In this document: piece after piece, positions 1 to 13,375 of the stretch | Position numbering within the stretch: the stretch's first letter is position 1 | Layout of the letters: every line of letters begins with the position of its first letter | NCBI GenBank assembly: GCA_037178625.1 | Contig: CM074149.1 | Coordinates: forward strand, 1-64,000 | Direction: 5' to 3' | Length of the DNA: 64,000 nt | From: Skeletonema tropicum | Lineage: Eukaryota; Bacillariophyta; Thalassiosirophyceae; Thalassiosirales; Thalassiosiraceae | The notes under the pieces: model-generated | What the model saw: only the letters and a program-made list of their open reading frames with translations | Database searches by the model: none | What the model was told of the DNA's origin: nothing | Position numbers and translations under genes: made by a program

Positions 1-193
1 GTCTTTGCATCACCGCTTCTTGAAGTCCAAGAGGAGAAGTAGTGAGATTGTGAGATATGTGATAGGTTGGGTTGAATGTAAAATATTCTCTACTACGATT
101 GGGGGTTATCAACCCTTGCCCTGTACGAATACCAATGTCAGCTTTGAATTCCTAGCTTTGCCAGTCCGGATAAGGCAGGTCATCTTGGCCCTC

Positions 194-228
194 CTGGGTG
201 GCCTCTCTCAAAGAGAGAGGAGACCCAG
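194..228. repeat. Hairpin inside each 669-bp unit (first copy shown)
   Basis: CTGGGT, two unpaired bases, then CCTCTCTC, a loop AAA, GAGAGAGG, two unpaired bases and ACCCAG form a 14-pair stem with a 2x2 internal loop. It recurs once per unit (for example 863-897 and 1532-1566). It is the strongest secondary structure I can see in the unit. Nearby lie GGGTT-ATC-AACCC (a 5-bp stem) and GTGAC-GT-GTCAC. Confidence 0.85.
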
Positions 229-472
229 AGGCGAGATCCTCTCAAATAAATGGAGGTAAAGAGAACAAGGAGCCATCCAAGTCTCTAGATTCCTGCCCGT
301 CCTGCGTCGCGCAAAGGTCGTAAGATTTCATCACAAAACAAAGGCGTGACGTGTCACGGCATAAACCCAGGGTCGTGGTGGGTGGGGAAAAACTAATTTC
401 TGTGAGAGATGCAACTGGGTAAGCTGTACGGTCTTTCCCACTGGCACACAGATAATACTCTAAGCTTCTCCG

Positions 473-652
473 ATGCTGCTGCTGGTCGTTTCAAACAACT
501 TTGATCTCACGGTTGTTGGAAACGCCGAGGCTCCTGCCGATACGTCATCAAGTTGGATCTTTCGTCGTCTTTCGTCAGGATTCTCGTCATTACCGACTCA
601 GCAACTTCATCATATTGATCCTCGCAATTACCTGCTCCTCGAGACCATCTAA
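473..652 (+). other. 59-codon ATG frame repeated in each satellite unit, probably not a gene
   Basis: Every intact unit has an ATG-initiated frame beginning MLLLVVSNNFDL and ending LLLETI. The start is hydrophobic, but the remainder has no recognisable domain. Length variants in other units break the frame freely (for example the 2-bp insertion at 16576 and the 1-bp insertion at 17381), which argues against selection on it. The orphan fragment at 35190-35368 keeps its first 32 codons with one residue change. I list it only because it is the one ATG frame shared by array and orphan. Confidence 0.15.
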
Positions 653-3600
653 GCAGAAGCACGTGTCGGTCTTTGCGTCACCGCTTCTTGAAGTCCAAGA
701 GGAGAAGTAGGTGAGATTGTGAGATATGTGATAGGTTGGGTTGAATGTAAAATATTCTCTACTACGATTGGGGGTTATCAACCCTTGCCCTGTACGAATA
801 CCAATGTCAGCTTTGAATTCCTAGCTTTGCCAGTCCGGATAAGGCAGGTCATCTTGGCCCTCCTGGGTGGCCTCTCTCAAAGAGAGAGGAGACCCAGAGG
901 CGAGATCCTCTCAAATAAATGGAGGTAAAGAGAACAAGGAGCCATCCAAGTCTCTAGATTCCTGCCCGTCCTGCGTCGCGCAAAGGTCGTAAGATTTCAT
1001 CACAAAACAAAGGCGTGACGTGTCACGGCATAAACCCAGGGTCGTGGTGGGTGGGGAAAAACTAATTTCTGTGAGAGATGCAACTGGGTAAGCTGTACGG
1101 TCTTTCCCACTGGCACACAGATAATACTCTAAGCTTCTCCGATGCTGCTGCTGGTCGTTTCAAACAACTTTGATCTCACGGTTGTTGGAAACGCCGAGGC
1201 TCCTGCCGATACGTCATCAAGTTGGATCTTTCGTCGTCTTTCGTCAGGATTCTCGTCATTACCGACTCAGCAACTTCATCATATTGATCCTCGCAATTAC
1301 CTGCTCCTCGAGACCATCTAAGCAGAAGCACGTGTCGGTCTTTGCGTCACCGCTTCTTGAAGTCCAAGAGGAGAAGTAGGTGAGATTGTGAGATATGTGA
1401 TAGGTTGGGTTGAATGTAAAATATTCTCTACTACGATTGGGGGTTATCAACCCTTGCCCTGTACGAATACCAATGTCAGCTTTGAATTCCTAGCTTTGCC
1501 AGTCCGGATAAGGCAGGTCATCTTGGCCCTCCTGGGTGGCCTCTCTCAAAGAGAGAGGAGACCCAGAGGCGAGATCCTCTCAAATAAATGGAGGTAAAGA
1601 GAACAAGGAGCCATCCAAGTCTCTAGATTCCTGCCCGTCCTGCGTCGCGCAAAGGTCGTAAGATTTCATCACAAAACAAAGGCGTGACGTGTCACGGCAT
1701 AAACCCAGGGTCGTGGTGGGTGGGGAAAAACTAATTTCTGTGAGAGATGCAACTGGGTAAGCTGTACGGTCTTTCCCACTGGCACACAGATAATACTCTA
1801 AGCTTCTCCGATGCTGCTGCTGGTCGTTTCAAACAACTTTGATCTCACGGTTGTTGGAAACGCCGAGGCTCCTGCCGATACGTCATCAAGTTGGATCTTT
1901 CGTCGTCTTTCGTCAGGATTCTCGTCATTACCGACTCAGCAACTTCATCATATTGATCCTCGCAATTACCTGCTCCTCGAGACCATCTAAGCAGAAGCAC
2001 GTGTCGGTCTTTGCATCACCGCTTCTTGAAGTCCAAGAGGAGAAGTAGGTGAGATTGTGAGATATGTGATAGGTTGGGTTGAATGTAAAATATTCTCTAC
2101 TACGATTGGGGGTTATCAACCCTTGCCCTGTACGAATACCAATGTCAGCTTTGAATTCCTAGCTTTGCCAGTCCGGATAAGGCAGGTCATCTTGGCCCTC
2201 CTGGGTGGCCTCTCTCAAAGAGAGAGGAGACCCAGAGGCGAGATCCTCTCAAATAAATGGAGGTAAAGAGAACAAGGAGCCATCCAAGTCTCTAGATTCC
2301 TGCCCGTCCTGCGTCGCGCAAAGGTCGTAAGATTTCATCACAAAACAAAGGCGTGACGTGTCACGGCATAAACCCAGGGTCGTGGTGGGTGGGGAAAAAC
2401 TAATTTCTGTGAGAGATGCAACTGGGTAAGCTGTACGGTCTTTCCCACTGGCACACAGATAATACTCTAAGCTTCTCCGATGCTGCTGCTGGTCGTTTCA
2501 AACAACTTTGATCTCACGGTTGTTGGAAACGCCGAGGCTCCTGCCGATACGTCATCAAGTTGGATCTTTCGTCGTCTTTCGTCAGGATTCTCGTCATTAC
2601 CGACTCAGCAACTTCATCATATTGATCCTCGCAATTACCTGCTCCTCGAGACCATCTAAGCAGAAGCACCTGTCGGTCTTTGCATCACCGCTTCTTGAAG
2701 TCCAAGAGGAGAAGTAGGTGAGATTGTGAGATATGTGATAGGTTGGGTTGAATGTAAAATATTCTCTACTACGATTGGGGGTTATCAACCCTTGCCCTGT
2801 ACGAATACCAATGTCAGCTTTGAATTCCTAGCTTTGCCAGTCCGGATAAGGCAGGTCATCTTGGCCCTCCTGGGTGGCCTCTCTCAAAGAGAGAGGAGAC
2901 CCAGAGGCGAGATCCTCTCAAATAAATGGAGGTAAAGAGAACAAGGAGCCATCCAAGTCTCTAGATTCCTGCCCGTCCTGCGTCGCGCAAAGGTCGTAAG
3001 ATTTCATCACAAAACAAAGGCGTGACGTGTCACGGCATAAACCCAGGGTCGTGGTGGGTGGGGAAAAACTAATTTCTGTGAGAGATGCAACTGGGTAAGC
3101 TGTACGGTCTTTCCCACTGGCACACAGATAATACTCTAAGCTTCTCCGATGCTGCTGCTGGTCGTTTCAAACAACTTTGATCTCACGGTTGTTGGAAACG
3201 CCGAGGCTCCTGCCGATACGTCATCAAGTTGGATCTTTCGTCGTCTTTCGTCAGGATTCTCGTCATTACCGACTCAGCAACTTCATCATATTGATCCTCG
3301 CAATTACCTGCTCCTCGAGACCATCTAAGCAGAAGCACGCCCTGTCGGTCTTTGCATCACCGCTTCTTGAAGTCCAAGAGGAGAAGTAGGTGAGATTGTG
3401 AGATATGTGATAGGTTGGGTTGAATGTAAAATATTCTCTACTACGATTGGGGGTTATCAACCCTTGCCCTGTACGAATACCAATGTCAGCTTTGAATTCC
3501 TAGCTTTGCCAGTCCGGATAAGGCAGGTCATCTTGGCCCTCCTGGGTGGCCTCTCTCAAAGAGAGAGGAGACCCAGAGGCGAGATCCTCTCAAATAAATG

Positions 3601-6600
3601 GAGGTAAAGAGAACAAGGAGCCATCCAAGTCTCTAGATTCCTGCCCGTCCTGCGTCGCGCAAAGGTCGTAAGATTTCATCACAAAACAAAGGCGTGACGT
3701 GTCACGGCATAAACCCAGGGTCGTGGTGGGTGGGTGGGAAAAACTAATTTCTGTGAGAGATGCAACTGGGTAAGCTGTACGGTCTTTCCCACTGGCACAC
3801 AGATAATACTCTAAGCTTCTCCGATGCTGCTGCTGGTCGTTTCAAACAACTTTGATCTCACGGTTGTTGGAAACGCCGAGGCTCCTGCCGATACGTCATC
3901 AAGTTGGATCTTTCGTCGTCTTTCGTCAGGATTCTCGTCATTACCGACTCAGCAACTTCATCATATTGATCCTCGCAATTACCTGCTCCTCGAGACCATC
4001 TAAGCAGAAGCACCTGTCGGTCTTTGCATCACCGCTTCTTGAAGTCCAAGAGGAGAAGTAGGTGAGATTGTGAGATATGTGATAGGTTGGGTTGAATGTA
4101 AAATATTCTCTACTACGATTGGGGGTTATCAACCCTTGCCCTGTACGAATACCAATGTCAGCTTTGAATTCCTAGCTTTGCCAGTCCGGATAAGGCAGGT
4201 CATCTTGGCCCTCCTGGGTGGCCTCTCTCAAAGAGAGAGGAGACCCAGAGGCGAGATCCTCTCAAATAAATGGAGGTAAAGAGAACAAGGAGCCATCCAA
4301 GTCTCTAGATTCCTGCCCGTCCTGCGTCGCGCAAAGGTCGTAAGATTTCATCACAAAACAAAGGCGTGACGTGTCACGGCATAAACCCAGGGTCGTGGTG
4401 GGTGGGGAAAAAACTAATTTCTGTGAGAGATGCAACTGGGTAAGCTGTACGGGTCTTTCCCACTGGCACACAGATAATACTCTAAGCTTCTCCGATGCTG
4501 CTGCTGGTCGTTTCAAACAACTTTGATCTCACGGTTGTTGGAAACGCCGAGGCTCCTGCCGATACGTCATCAAGTTGGATCTTTCGTTCGTCTTTCGTCA
4601 GGATTCTCGTCATTACCGACTCAGCAACTTCATCATATTGATCCTCGCAATTACCTGCTCCTCGAGACCATCTAAGCAGAAGCACCTGTCGGTCTTTGCA
4701 TCACCGCTTCTTGAAGTCCAAGAGGAGAAGTAGGTGAGATTGTGAGATATGTGATAGGTTGGGTTGAATGTAAAATATTCTCTACTACGATTGGGGGTTA
4801 TCAACCCTTGCCCTGTACGAATACCAATGTCAGCTTTGAATTCCTAGCTTTGCCAGTCCGGATAAGGCAGGTCATCTTGGCCCTCCTGGGTGGCCTCTCT
4901 CAAAGAGAGAGGAGACCCAGAGGCGAGATCCTCTCAAATAAATGGAGGTAAAGAGAACAAGGAGCCATCCAAGTCTCTAGATTCCTGCCCGTCCTGCGTC
5001 GCGCAAAGGTCGTAAGATTTCATCACAAAACAAAGGCGTGACGTGTCACGGCATAAACCCAGGGTCGTGGTGGGTGGGGAAAAACTAATTTCTGTGAGAG
5101 ATGCAACTGGGTAAGCTGTACGGTCTTTCCCACTGGCACACAGATAATACTCTAAGCTTCTCCGATGCTGCTGCTGGTCGTTTCAAACAACTTTGATCTC
5201 ACGGTTGTTGGAAACGCCGAGGCTCCTGCCGATACGTCATCAAGTTGGATCTTTCGTCGTCTTTCGTCAGGATTCTCGTCATTACCGACTCAGCAACTTC
5301 ATCATATTGATCCTCGCAATTACCTGCTCCTCGAGACCATCTAAGCAGAAGCACCTGTCGGTCTTTGCATCACCGCTTCTTGAAGTCCAAGAGGAGAAGT
5401 AGGTGAAGATTGTGAGATATGTGATAGGTTGGGTTGAATGTAAAATATTCTCTACTACGATTGGGGGTTATCAACCCTTGCCCTGTACGAATACCAATGT
5501 CAGCTTTGAATTCCTAGCTTTGCCAGTCCGGATAAGGCAGGTCATCTTGGCCCTCCTGGGTGGCCTCTCTCAAAGAGAGAGGAGACCCAGAGGCGAGATC
5601 CTCTCAAATAAATGGAGGTAAAGAGAACAAGGAGCCATCCAAGTCTCTAGATTCCTGCCCGTCCTGCGTCGCGCAAAGGTCGTAAGATTTCATCACAAAA
5701 CAAAGGCGTGACGTGTCACGGCATAAACCCAGGGTCGTGGTGGGTGGGGAAAAACTAATTTCTGTGAGAGATGCAACTGGGTAAGCTGTACGGTCTTTCC
5801 CACTGGCACACAGATAATACTCTAAGCTTCTCCGATGCTGCTGCTGGTCGTTTCAAACAACTTTGATCTCACGGTTGTTGGAAACGCCGAGGCTCCTGCC
5901 GATACGTCATCAAGTTGGATCTTTCGTCGTCTTTCGTCAGGATTCTCGTCATTACCGACTCAGCAACTTCATCATATTGATCCTCGCAATTACCTGCTCC
6001 TCGAGACCATCTAAGCAGAAGCACCTGTCGGTCTTTGCATCACCGCTTCTTGAAGTCCAAGAGGAGAAGTAGGTGAGATTGTGAGATATGTGATAGGTTG
6101 GGTTGAATGTAAAATATTCTCTACTACGATTGGGGGTTATCAACCCTTGCCCTGTACGAATACCAATGTCAGCTTTGAATTCCTAGCTTTGCCAGTCCGG
6201 ATAAGGCAGGTCATCTTGGCCCTCCTGGGTGGCCTCTCTCAAAGAGAGAGGAGACCCAGAGGCGAGATCCTCTCAAATAAATGGAGGTAAAGAGAACAAG
6301 GAGCCATCCAAGTCTCTAGATTCCTGCCCGTCCTGCGTCGCGCAAAGGTCGTAAGATTTCATCACAAAACAAAGGCGTGACGTGTCACGGCATAAACCCA
6401 GGGTCGTGGTGGGTGGGGAAAAACTAATTTCTGTGAGAGATGCAACTGGGTAAGCTGTACGGTCTTTCCCACTGGCACACAGATAATACTCTAAGCTTCT
6501 CCGATGCTGCTGCTGGTCGTTTCAAACAACTTTGATCTCACGGTTGTTGGAAACGCCGAGGCTCCTGCCGATACGTCATCAAGTTGGATCTTTCGTCGTC

Positions 6601-9600
6601 TTTCGTCAGGATTCTCGTCATTACCGACTCAGCAACTTCATCATATTGATCCTCGCAATTACCTGCTCCTCGAGACCATCTAAGCAGAAGCACCTGTCGG
6701 TCTTTGCATCACCGCTTCTTGAAGTCCAAGAGGAGAAGTAGGTGAGATTGTGAGATATGTGATAGGTTGGGTTGAATGTAAAATATTCTCTACTACGATT
6801 GGGGGTTATCAACCCTTGCCCTGTACGAATACCAATGTCAGCTTTGAATTCCTAGCTTTGCCAGTCCGGATAAGGCAGGTCATCTTGGCCCTCCTGGGTG
6901 GCCTCTCTCAAAGAGAGAGGAGACCCAGAGGCGAGATCCTCTCAAATAAATGGAGGTAAAGAGAACAAGGAGCCATCCAAGTCTCTAGATTCCTGCCCGT
7001 CCTGCGTCGCGCAAAGGTCGTAAGATTTCATCACAAAACAAAGGCGTGACGTGTCACGGCATAAACCCAGGGTCGTGGTGGGTGGGGAAAAACTAATTTC
7101 TGTGAGAGATGCAACTGGGTAAGCTGTACGGTCTTTCCCACTGGCACACAGATAATACTCTAAGCTTCTCCGATGCTGCTGCTGGTCGTTTCAAACAACT
7201 TTGATCTCACGGTTGTTGGAAACGCCGAGGCTCCTGCCGATACGTCATCAAGTTGGATCTTTCGTCGTCTTTCGTCAGGATTCTCGTCATTACCGACTCA
7301 GCAACTTCATCATATTGATCCTCGCAATTACCTGCTCCTCGAGACCATCTAAGCAGAAGCACCTGTCGGTCTTTGCATCACCGCTTCTTGAAGTCCAAGA
7401 GGAGAAGTAGGTGAGATTGTGAGATATGTGATAGGTTGGGTTGAATGTAAAATATTCTCTACTACGATTGGGGGTTATCAACCCTTGCCCTGTACGAATA
7501 CCAATGTCAGCTTTGAATTCCTAGCTTTGCCAGTCCGGATAAGGCAGGTCATCTTGGCCCTCCTGGGTGGCCTCTCTCAAAGAGAGAGGAGACCCAGAGG
7601 CGAGATCCTCTCAAATAAATGGAGGTAAAGAGAACAAGGAGCCATCCAAGTCTCTAGATTCCTGCCCGTCCTGCGTCGCGCAAAGGTCGTAAGATTTCAT
7701 CACAAAACAAAGGCGTGACGTGTCACGGCATAAACCCAGGGTCGTGGTGGGTGGGGAAAAACTAATTTCTGTGAGAGATGCAACTGGGTAAGCTGTACGG
7801 TCTTTCCCACTGGCACACAGATAATACTCTAAGCTTCTCCGATGCTGCTGCTGGTCGTTTCAAACAACTTTGATCTCACGGTTGTTGGAAACGCCGAGGC
7901 TCCTGCCGATACGTCATCAAGTTGGATCTTTCGTCGTCTTTCGTCAGGATTCTCGTCATTACCGACTCAGCAACTTCATCATATTGATCCTCGCAATTAC
8001 CTGCTCCTCGAGACCATCTAAGCAGAAGCACCTGTCGGTCTTTGCGTCACCGCTTCTTGAAGTCCAAGAGGAGAAGTAGGTGAGATTGTGAGATATGTGA
8101 TAGGTTGGGTTGAATGTAAAATATTCTCTACTACGATTGGGGGTTATCAACCCTTGCCCTGTACGAATACCAATGTCAGCTTTGAATTCCTAGCTTTGCC
8201 AGTCCGGATAAGGCAGGTCATCTTGGCCCTCCTGGGTGGCCTCTCTCAAAGAGAGAGGAGACCCAGAGGCGAGATCCTCTCAAATAAATGGAGGTAAAGA
8301 GAACAAGGAGCCATCCAAGTCTCTAGATTCCTGCCCGTCCTGCGTCGCGCAAAGGTCGTAAGATTTCATCACAAAACAAAGGCGTGACGTGTCACGGCAT
8401 AAACCCAGGGTCGTGGTGGGTGGGGAAAAACTAATTTCTGTGAGAGATGCAACTGGGTAAGCTGTACGGTCTTTCCCACTGGCACACAGATAATACTCTA
8501 AGCTTCTCCGATGCTGCTGCTGGTCGTTTCAAACAACTTTGATCTCACGGTTGTTGGAAACGCCGAGGCTCCTGCCGATACGTCATCAAGTTGGATCTTT
8601 CGTCGTCTTTCGTCAGGATTCTCGTCATTACCGACTCAGCAACTTCATCATATTGATCCTCGCAATTACCTGCTCCTCGAGACCATCTAAGCAGAAGCAC
8701 CTGTCGGTCTTTGCATCACCGCTTCTTGAAGTCCAAGAGGAGAAGTAGGTGAGATTGTGAGATATGTGATAGGTTGGGTTGAATGTAAAATATTCTCTAC
8801 TACGATTGGGGGTTATCAACCCTTGCCCTGTACGAATACCAATGTCAGCTTTGAATTCCTAGCTTTGCCAGTCCGGATAAGGCAGGTCATCTTGGCCCTC
8901 CTGGGTGGCCTCTCTCAAAGAGAGAGGAGACCCAGAGGCGAGATCCTCTCAAATAAATGGAGGTAAAGAGAACAAGGAGCCATCCAAGTCTCTAGATTCC
9001 TGCCCGTCCTGCGTCGCGCAAAGGTCGTAAGATTTCATCACAAAACAAAGGCGTGACGTGTCACGGCATAAACCCAGGGTCGTGGTGGGTGGGGAAAAAC
9101 TAATTTCTGTGAGAGATGCAACTGGGTAAGCTGTACGGTCTTTCCCACTGGCACACAGATAATACTCTAAGCTTCTCCGATGCTGCTGCTGGTCGTTTCA
9201 AACAACTTTGATCTCACGGTTGTTGGAAACGCCGAGGCTCCTGCCGATACGTCATCAAGTTGGATCTTTCGTCGTCTTTCGTCAGGATTCTCGTCATTAC
9301 CGACTCAGCAACTTCATCATATTGATCCTCGCAATTACCTGCTCCTCGAGACCATCTAAGCAGAAGCACCTGTCGGTCGTCACCGCTTCTTGAAGTCCAA
9401 GAGGAGAAGTAGGTGAGATTGTGAGATATGTGATAGGTTGGGTTGAATGTAAAATATTCTCTACTACGATTGGGGGTTATCAACCCTTGCCCTGTACGAA
9501 TACCAATGTCAGCTTTGAATTCCTAGCTTTGCCAGTCCGGATAAGGCAGGTCATCTTGGCCCTCCTGGGTGGCCTCTCTCAAGAGAGAGGAGACCCAGAG

Positions 9601-12600
9601 GCGAGATCCTCTCAAATAAATGGAGGTAAAGAGAACAAGGAGCCATCCAAGTCTCTAGATTCCTGCCCGTCCTGCGTCGCGCAAAGGTCGTAAGATTTCA
9701 TCACAAAACAAAGGCGTGACGTGTCACGGCATAAACCCAGGGTCGTGGTGGGTGGGGAAAAACTAATTTCTGTGAGAGATGCAACTGGGTAAGCTGTACG
9801 GTCTTTCCCACTGGCACACAGATAATACTCTAAGCTTCTCCGATGCTGCTGCTGGTCGTTTCAAACAACTTTGATCTCACGGTTGTTGGAAACGCCGAGG
9901 CTCCTGCCGATACGTCATCAAGTTGGATCTTTCGTCGTCTTTCGTCAGGATTCTCGTCATTACCGACTCAGCAACTTCATCATATTGATCCTCGCAATTA
10001 CCTGCTCCTCGAGACCATCTAAGCAGAAGCACCTGTCGGTCTTTGCATCACCGCTTCTTGAAGTCCAAGAGGAGAAGTAGGTGAGATTGTGAGATATGTG
10101 ATAGGTTGGGTTGAATGTAAAATATTCTCTACTACGATTGGGGGTTATCAACCCTTGCCCTGTACGAATACCAATGTCAGCTTTGAATTCCTAGCTTTGC
10201 CAGTCCGGATAAGGCAGGTCATCTTGGCCCTCCTGGGTGGCCTCTCTCAAAGAGAGAGGAGACCCAGAGGCGAGATCCTCTCAAATAAATGGAGGTAAAG
10301 AGAACAAGGAGCCATCCAAGTCTCTAGATTCCTGCCCGTCCTGCGTCGCGCAAAGGTCGTAAGATTTCATCACAAAACAAAGGCGTGACGTGTCACGGCA
10401 TAAACCCAGGGTCGTGGTGGGTGGGGAAAAACTAATTTCTGTGAGAGATGCAACTGGGTAAGCTGTACGGTCTTTCCCACTGGCACACAGATAATACTCT
10501 AAGCTTCTCCGATGCTGCTGCTGGTCGTTTTCAAACAACTTTGATCTCACGGTTGTTGGAAACGCCGAGGCTCCTGCCGATACGTCATCAAGTTGGATCT
10601 TTCGTCGTCTTTCGTCAGGATTCTCGTCATTACCGACTCAGCAACTTCATCATATTGATCCTCGCAATTACCTGCTCCTCGAGACCATCTAAGCAGAAGC
10701 ACCGTGTCGGTCTTTGCGTCACCGCTTCTTGAAGTCCAAGAGGAGAAGTAGGTGAGATTGTGAGATATGTGATAGGTTGGGTTGAATGTAAAATATTCTC
10801 TACTACGATTGGGGGTTATCAACCCTTGCCCTGTACGAATACCAATGTCAGCTTTGAATTCCTAGCTTTGCCAGTCCGGATAAGGCAGGTCATCTTGGCC
10901 CTCCTGGGTGGCCTCTCTCAAAGAGAGAGGAGACCCAGAGCGAGATCCTCTCAAATAAATGGAGGTAAAGAGAACAAGGAGCCATCCAAGTCTCTAGATT
11001 CCTGCCCGTCCTGCGTCGCGCAAAGGTCGTAAGATTTCATCACAAAACAAAGGCGTGACGTGTCACGGCATAAACCCAGGGTCGTGGTGGGTGGGGAAAA
11101 ACTAATTTCTGTGAGAGATGCAACTGGGTAAGCTGTACGGTCTTTCCCACTGGCACACAGATAATACTCTAAGCTTCTCCGATGCTGCTGCTGGTCGTTT
11201 CAAACAACTTTGATCTCACGGTTGTTGGAAACGCCGAGGCTCCTGCCGATACGTCATCAAGTTGGATCTTTCGTCGTCTTTCGTCAGGATTCTCGTCATT
11301 ACCGACTCAGCAACTTCATCATATTGATCCTCGCAATTACCTGCTCCTCGAGACCATCTAAGCAGAAGCACCTGTCGGTCTTTGCATCACCGCTTCTTGA
11401 AGTCCAAGAGGAGAAGTAGGTGAGATTGTGAGATATGTGATAGGTTGGGTTGAATGTAAAATATTCTCTACTACGATTGGGGGTTATCAACCCTTGCCCT
11501 GTACGAATACCAATGTCAGCTTTGAATTCCTAGCTTTGCCAGTCCGGATAAGGCAGGTCATCTTGGCCCTCCTGGGTGGCCTCTCTCAAAGAGAGAGGAG
11601 ACCCAGAGGCGAGATCCTCTCAAATAAATGGAGGTAAAGAGAACAAGGAGCCATCCAAGTCTCTAGATTCCTGCCCGTCCTGCGTCGCGCAAAGGTCGTA
11701 AGATTTCATCACAAAACAAAGGCGTGACGTGTCACGGCATAAACCCAGGGTCGTGGTGGGTGGGGAAAAACTAATTTCTGTGAGAGATGCAACTGGGTAA
11801 GCTGTACGGTCTTTCCCACTGGCACACAGATAATACTCTAAGCTTCTCCGATGCTGCTGCTGGTCGTTTCAAACAACTTTGATCTCACGGTTGTTGGAAA
11901 CGCCGAGGCTCCTGCCGATACGTCATCAAGTTGGATCTTTCGTCGTCTTTCGTCAGGATTCTCGTCATTACCGACTCAGCAACTTCATCATATTGATCCT
12001 CGCAATTACCTGCTCCTCGAGACCATCTAAGCAGAAGCACCTGTCGGTCTTTGCATCACCGCTTCTTGAAGTCCAAGAGGAGAAGTAGGTGAGATTGTGA
12101 GATATGTGATAGGTTGGGTTGAATGTAAAATATTCTCTACTACGATTGGGGGTTATCAACCCTTGCCCTGTACGAATACCAATGTCAGCTTTGAATTCCT
12201 AGCTTTGCCAGTCCGGATAAGGCAGGTCATCTTGGCCCTCCTGGGTGGCCTCTCTCAAAGAGAGAGGAGACCCAGAGGCGAGATCCTCTCAAATAAATGG
12301 AGGTAAAGAGAACAAGGAGCCATCCAAGTCTCTAGATTCCTGCCCGTCCTGCGTCGCGCAAAGGTCGTAAGATTTCATCACAAAACAAAGGCGTGACGTG
12401 TCACGGCATAAACCCAGGGTCGTGGTGGGTGGGGAAAAACTAATTTCTGTGAGAGATGCAACTGGGTAAGCTGTACGGTCTTTCCCACTGGCACACAGAT
12501 AATACTCTAAGCTTCTCCGATGCTGCTGCTGGTCGTTTCAAACAACTTTGATCTCACGGTTGTTGGAAACGCCGAGGCTCCTGCCGATACGTCATCAAGT

Positions 12601-13375
12601 TGGATCTTTCGTCGTCTTTCGTCAGGATTCTCGTCATTACCGACTCAGCAACTTCATCATATTGATCCTCGCAATTACCTGCTCCTCGAGACCATCTAAG
12701 CAGAAGCACCTGTCGGTCTTTGCATCACCGCTTCTTGAAGTCCAAGAGGAGAAGTAGGTGAGATTGTGAGATATGTGATAGGTTGGGTTGAATGTAAAAT
12801 ATTCTCTACTACGATTGGGGGTTATCAACCCTTGCCCTGTACGAATACCAATGTCAGCTTTGAATTCCTAGCTTTGCCAGTCCGGATAAGGCAGGTCATC
12901 TTGGCCCTCCTGGGTGGCCTCTCTCAAAGAGAGAGGAGACCCAGAGGCGAGATCCTCTCAAATAAATGGAGGTAAAGAGAACAAGGAGCCATCCAAGTCT
13001 CTAGATTCCTGCCCGTCCTGCGTCGCGCAAAGGTCGTAAGATTTCATCACAAAACAAAGGCGTGACGTGTCACGGCATAAACCCAGGGTCGTGGTGGGTG
13101 GGGAAAAACTAATTTCTGTGAGAGATGCAACTGGGTAAGCTGTACGGTCTTTCCCACTGGCACACAGATAATACTCTAAGCTTCTCCGATGCTGCTGCTG
13201 GTCGTTTCAAACAACTTTGATCTCACGGTTGTTGGAAACGCCGAGGCTCCTGCCGATACGTCATCAAGTTGGATCTTTCGTCGTCTTTCGTCAGGATTCT
13301 CGTCATTACCGACTCAGCAACTTCATCATATTGATCCTCGCAATTACCTGCTCCTCGAGACCATCTAAGCAGAAG

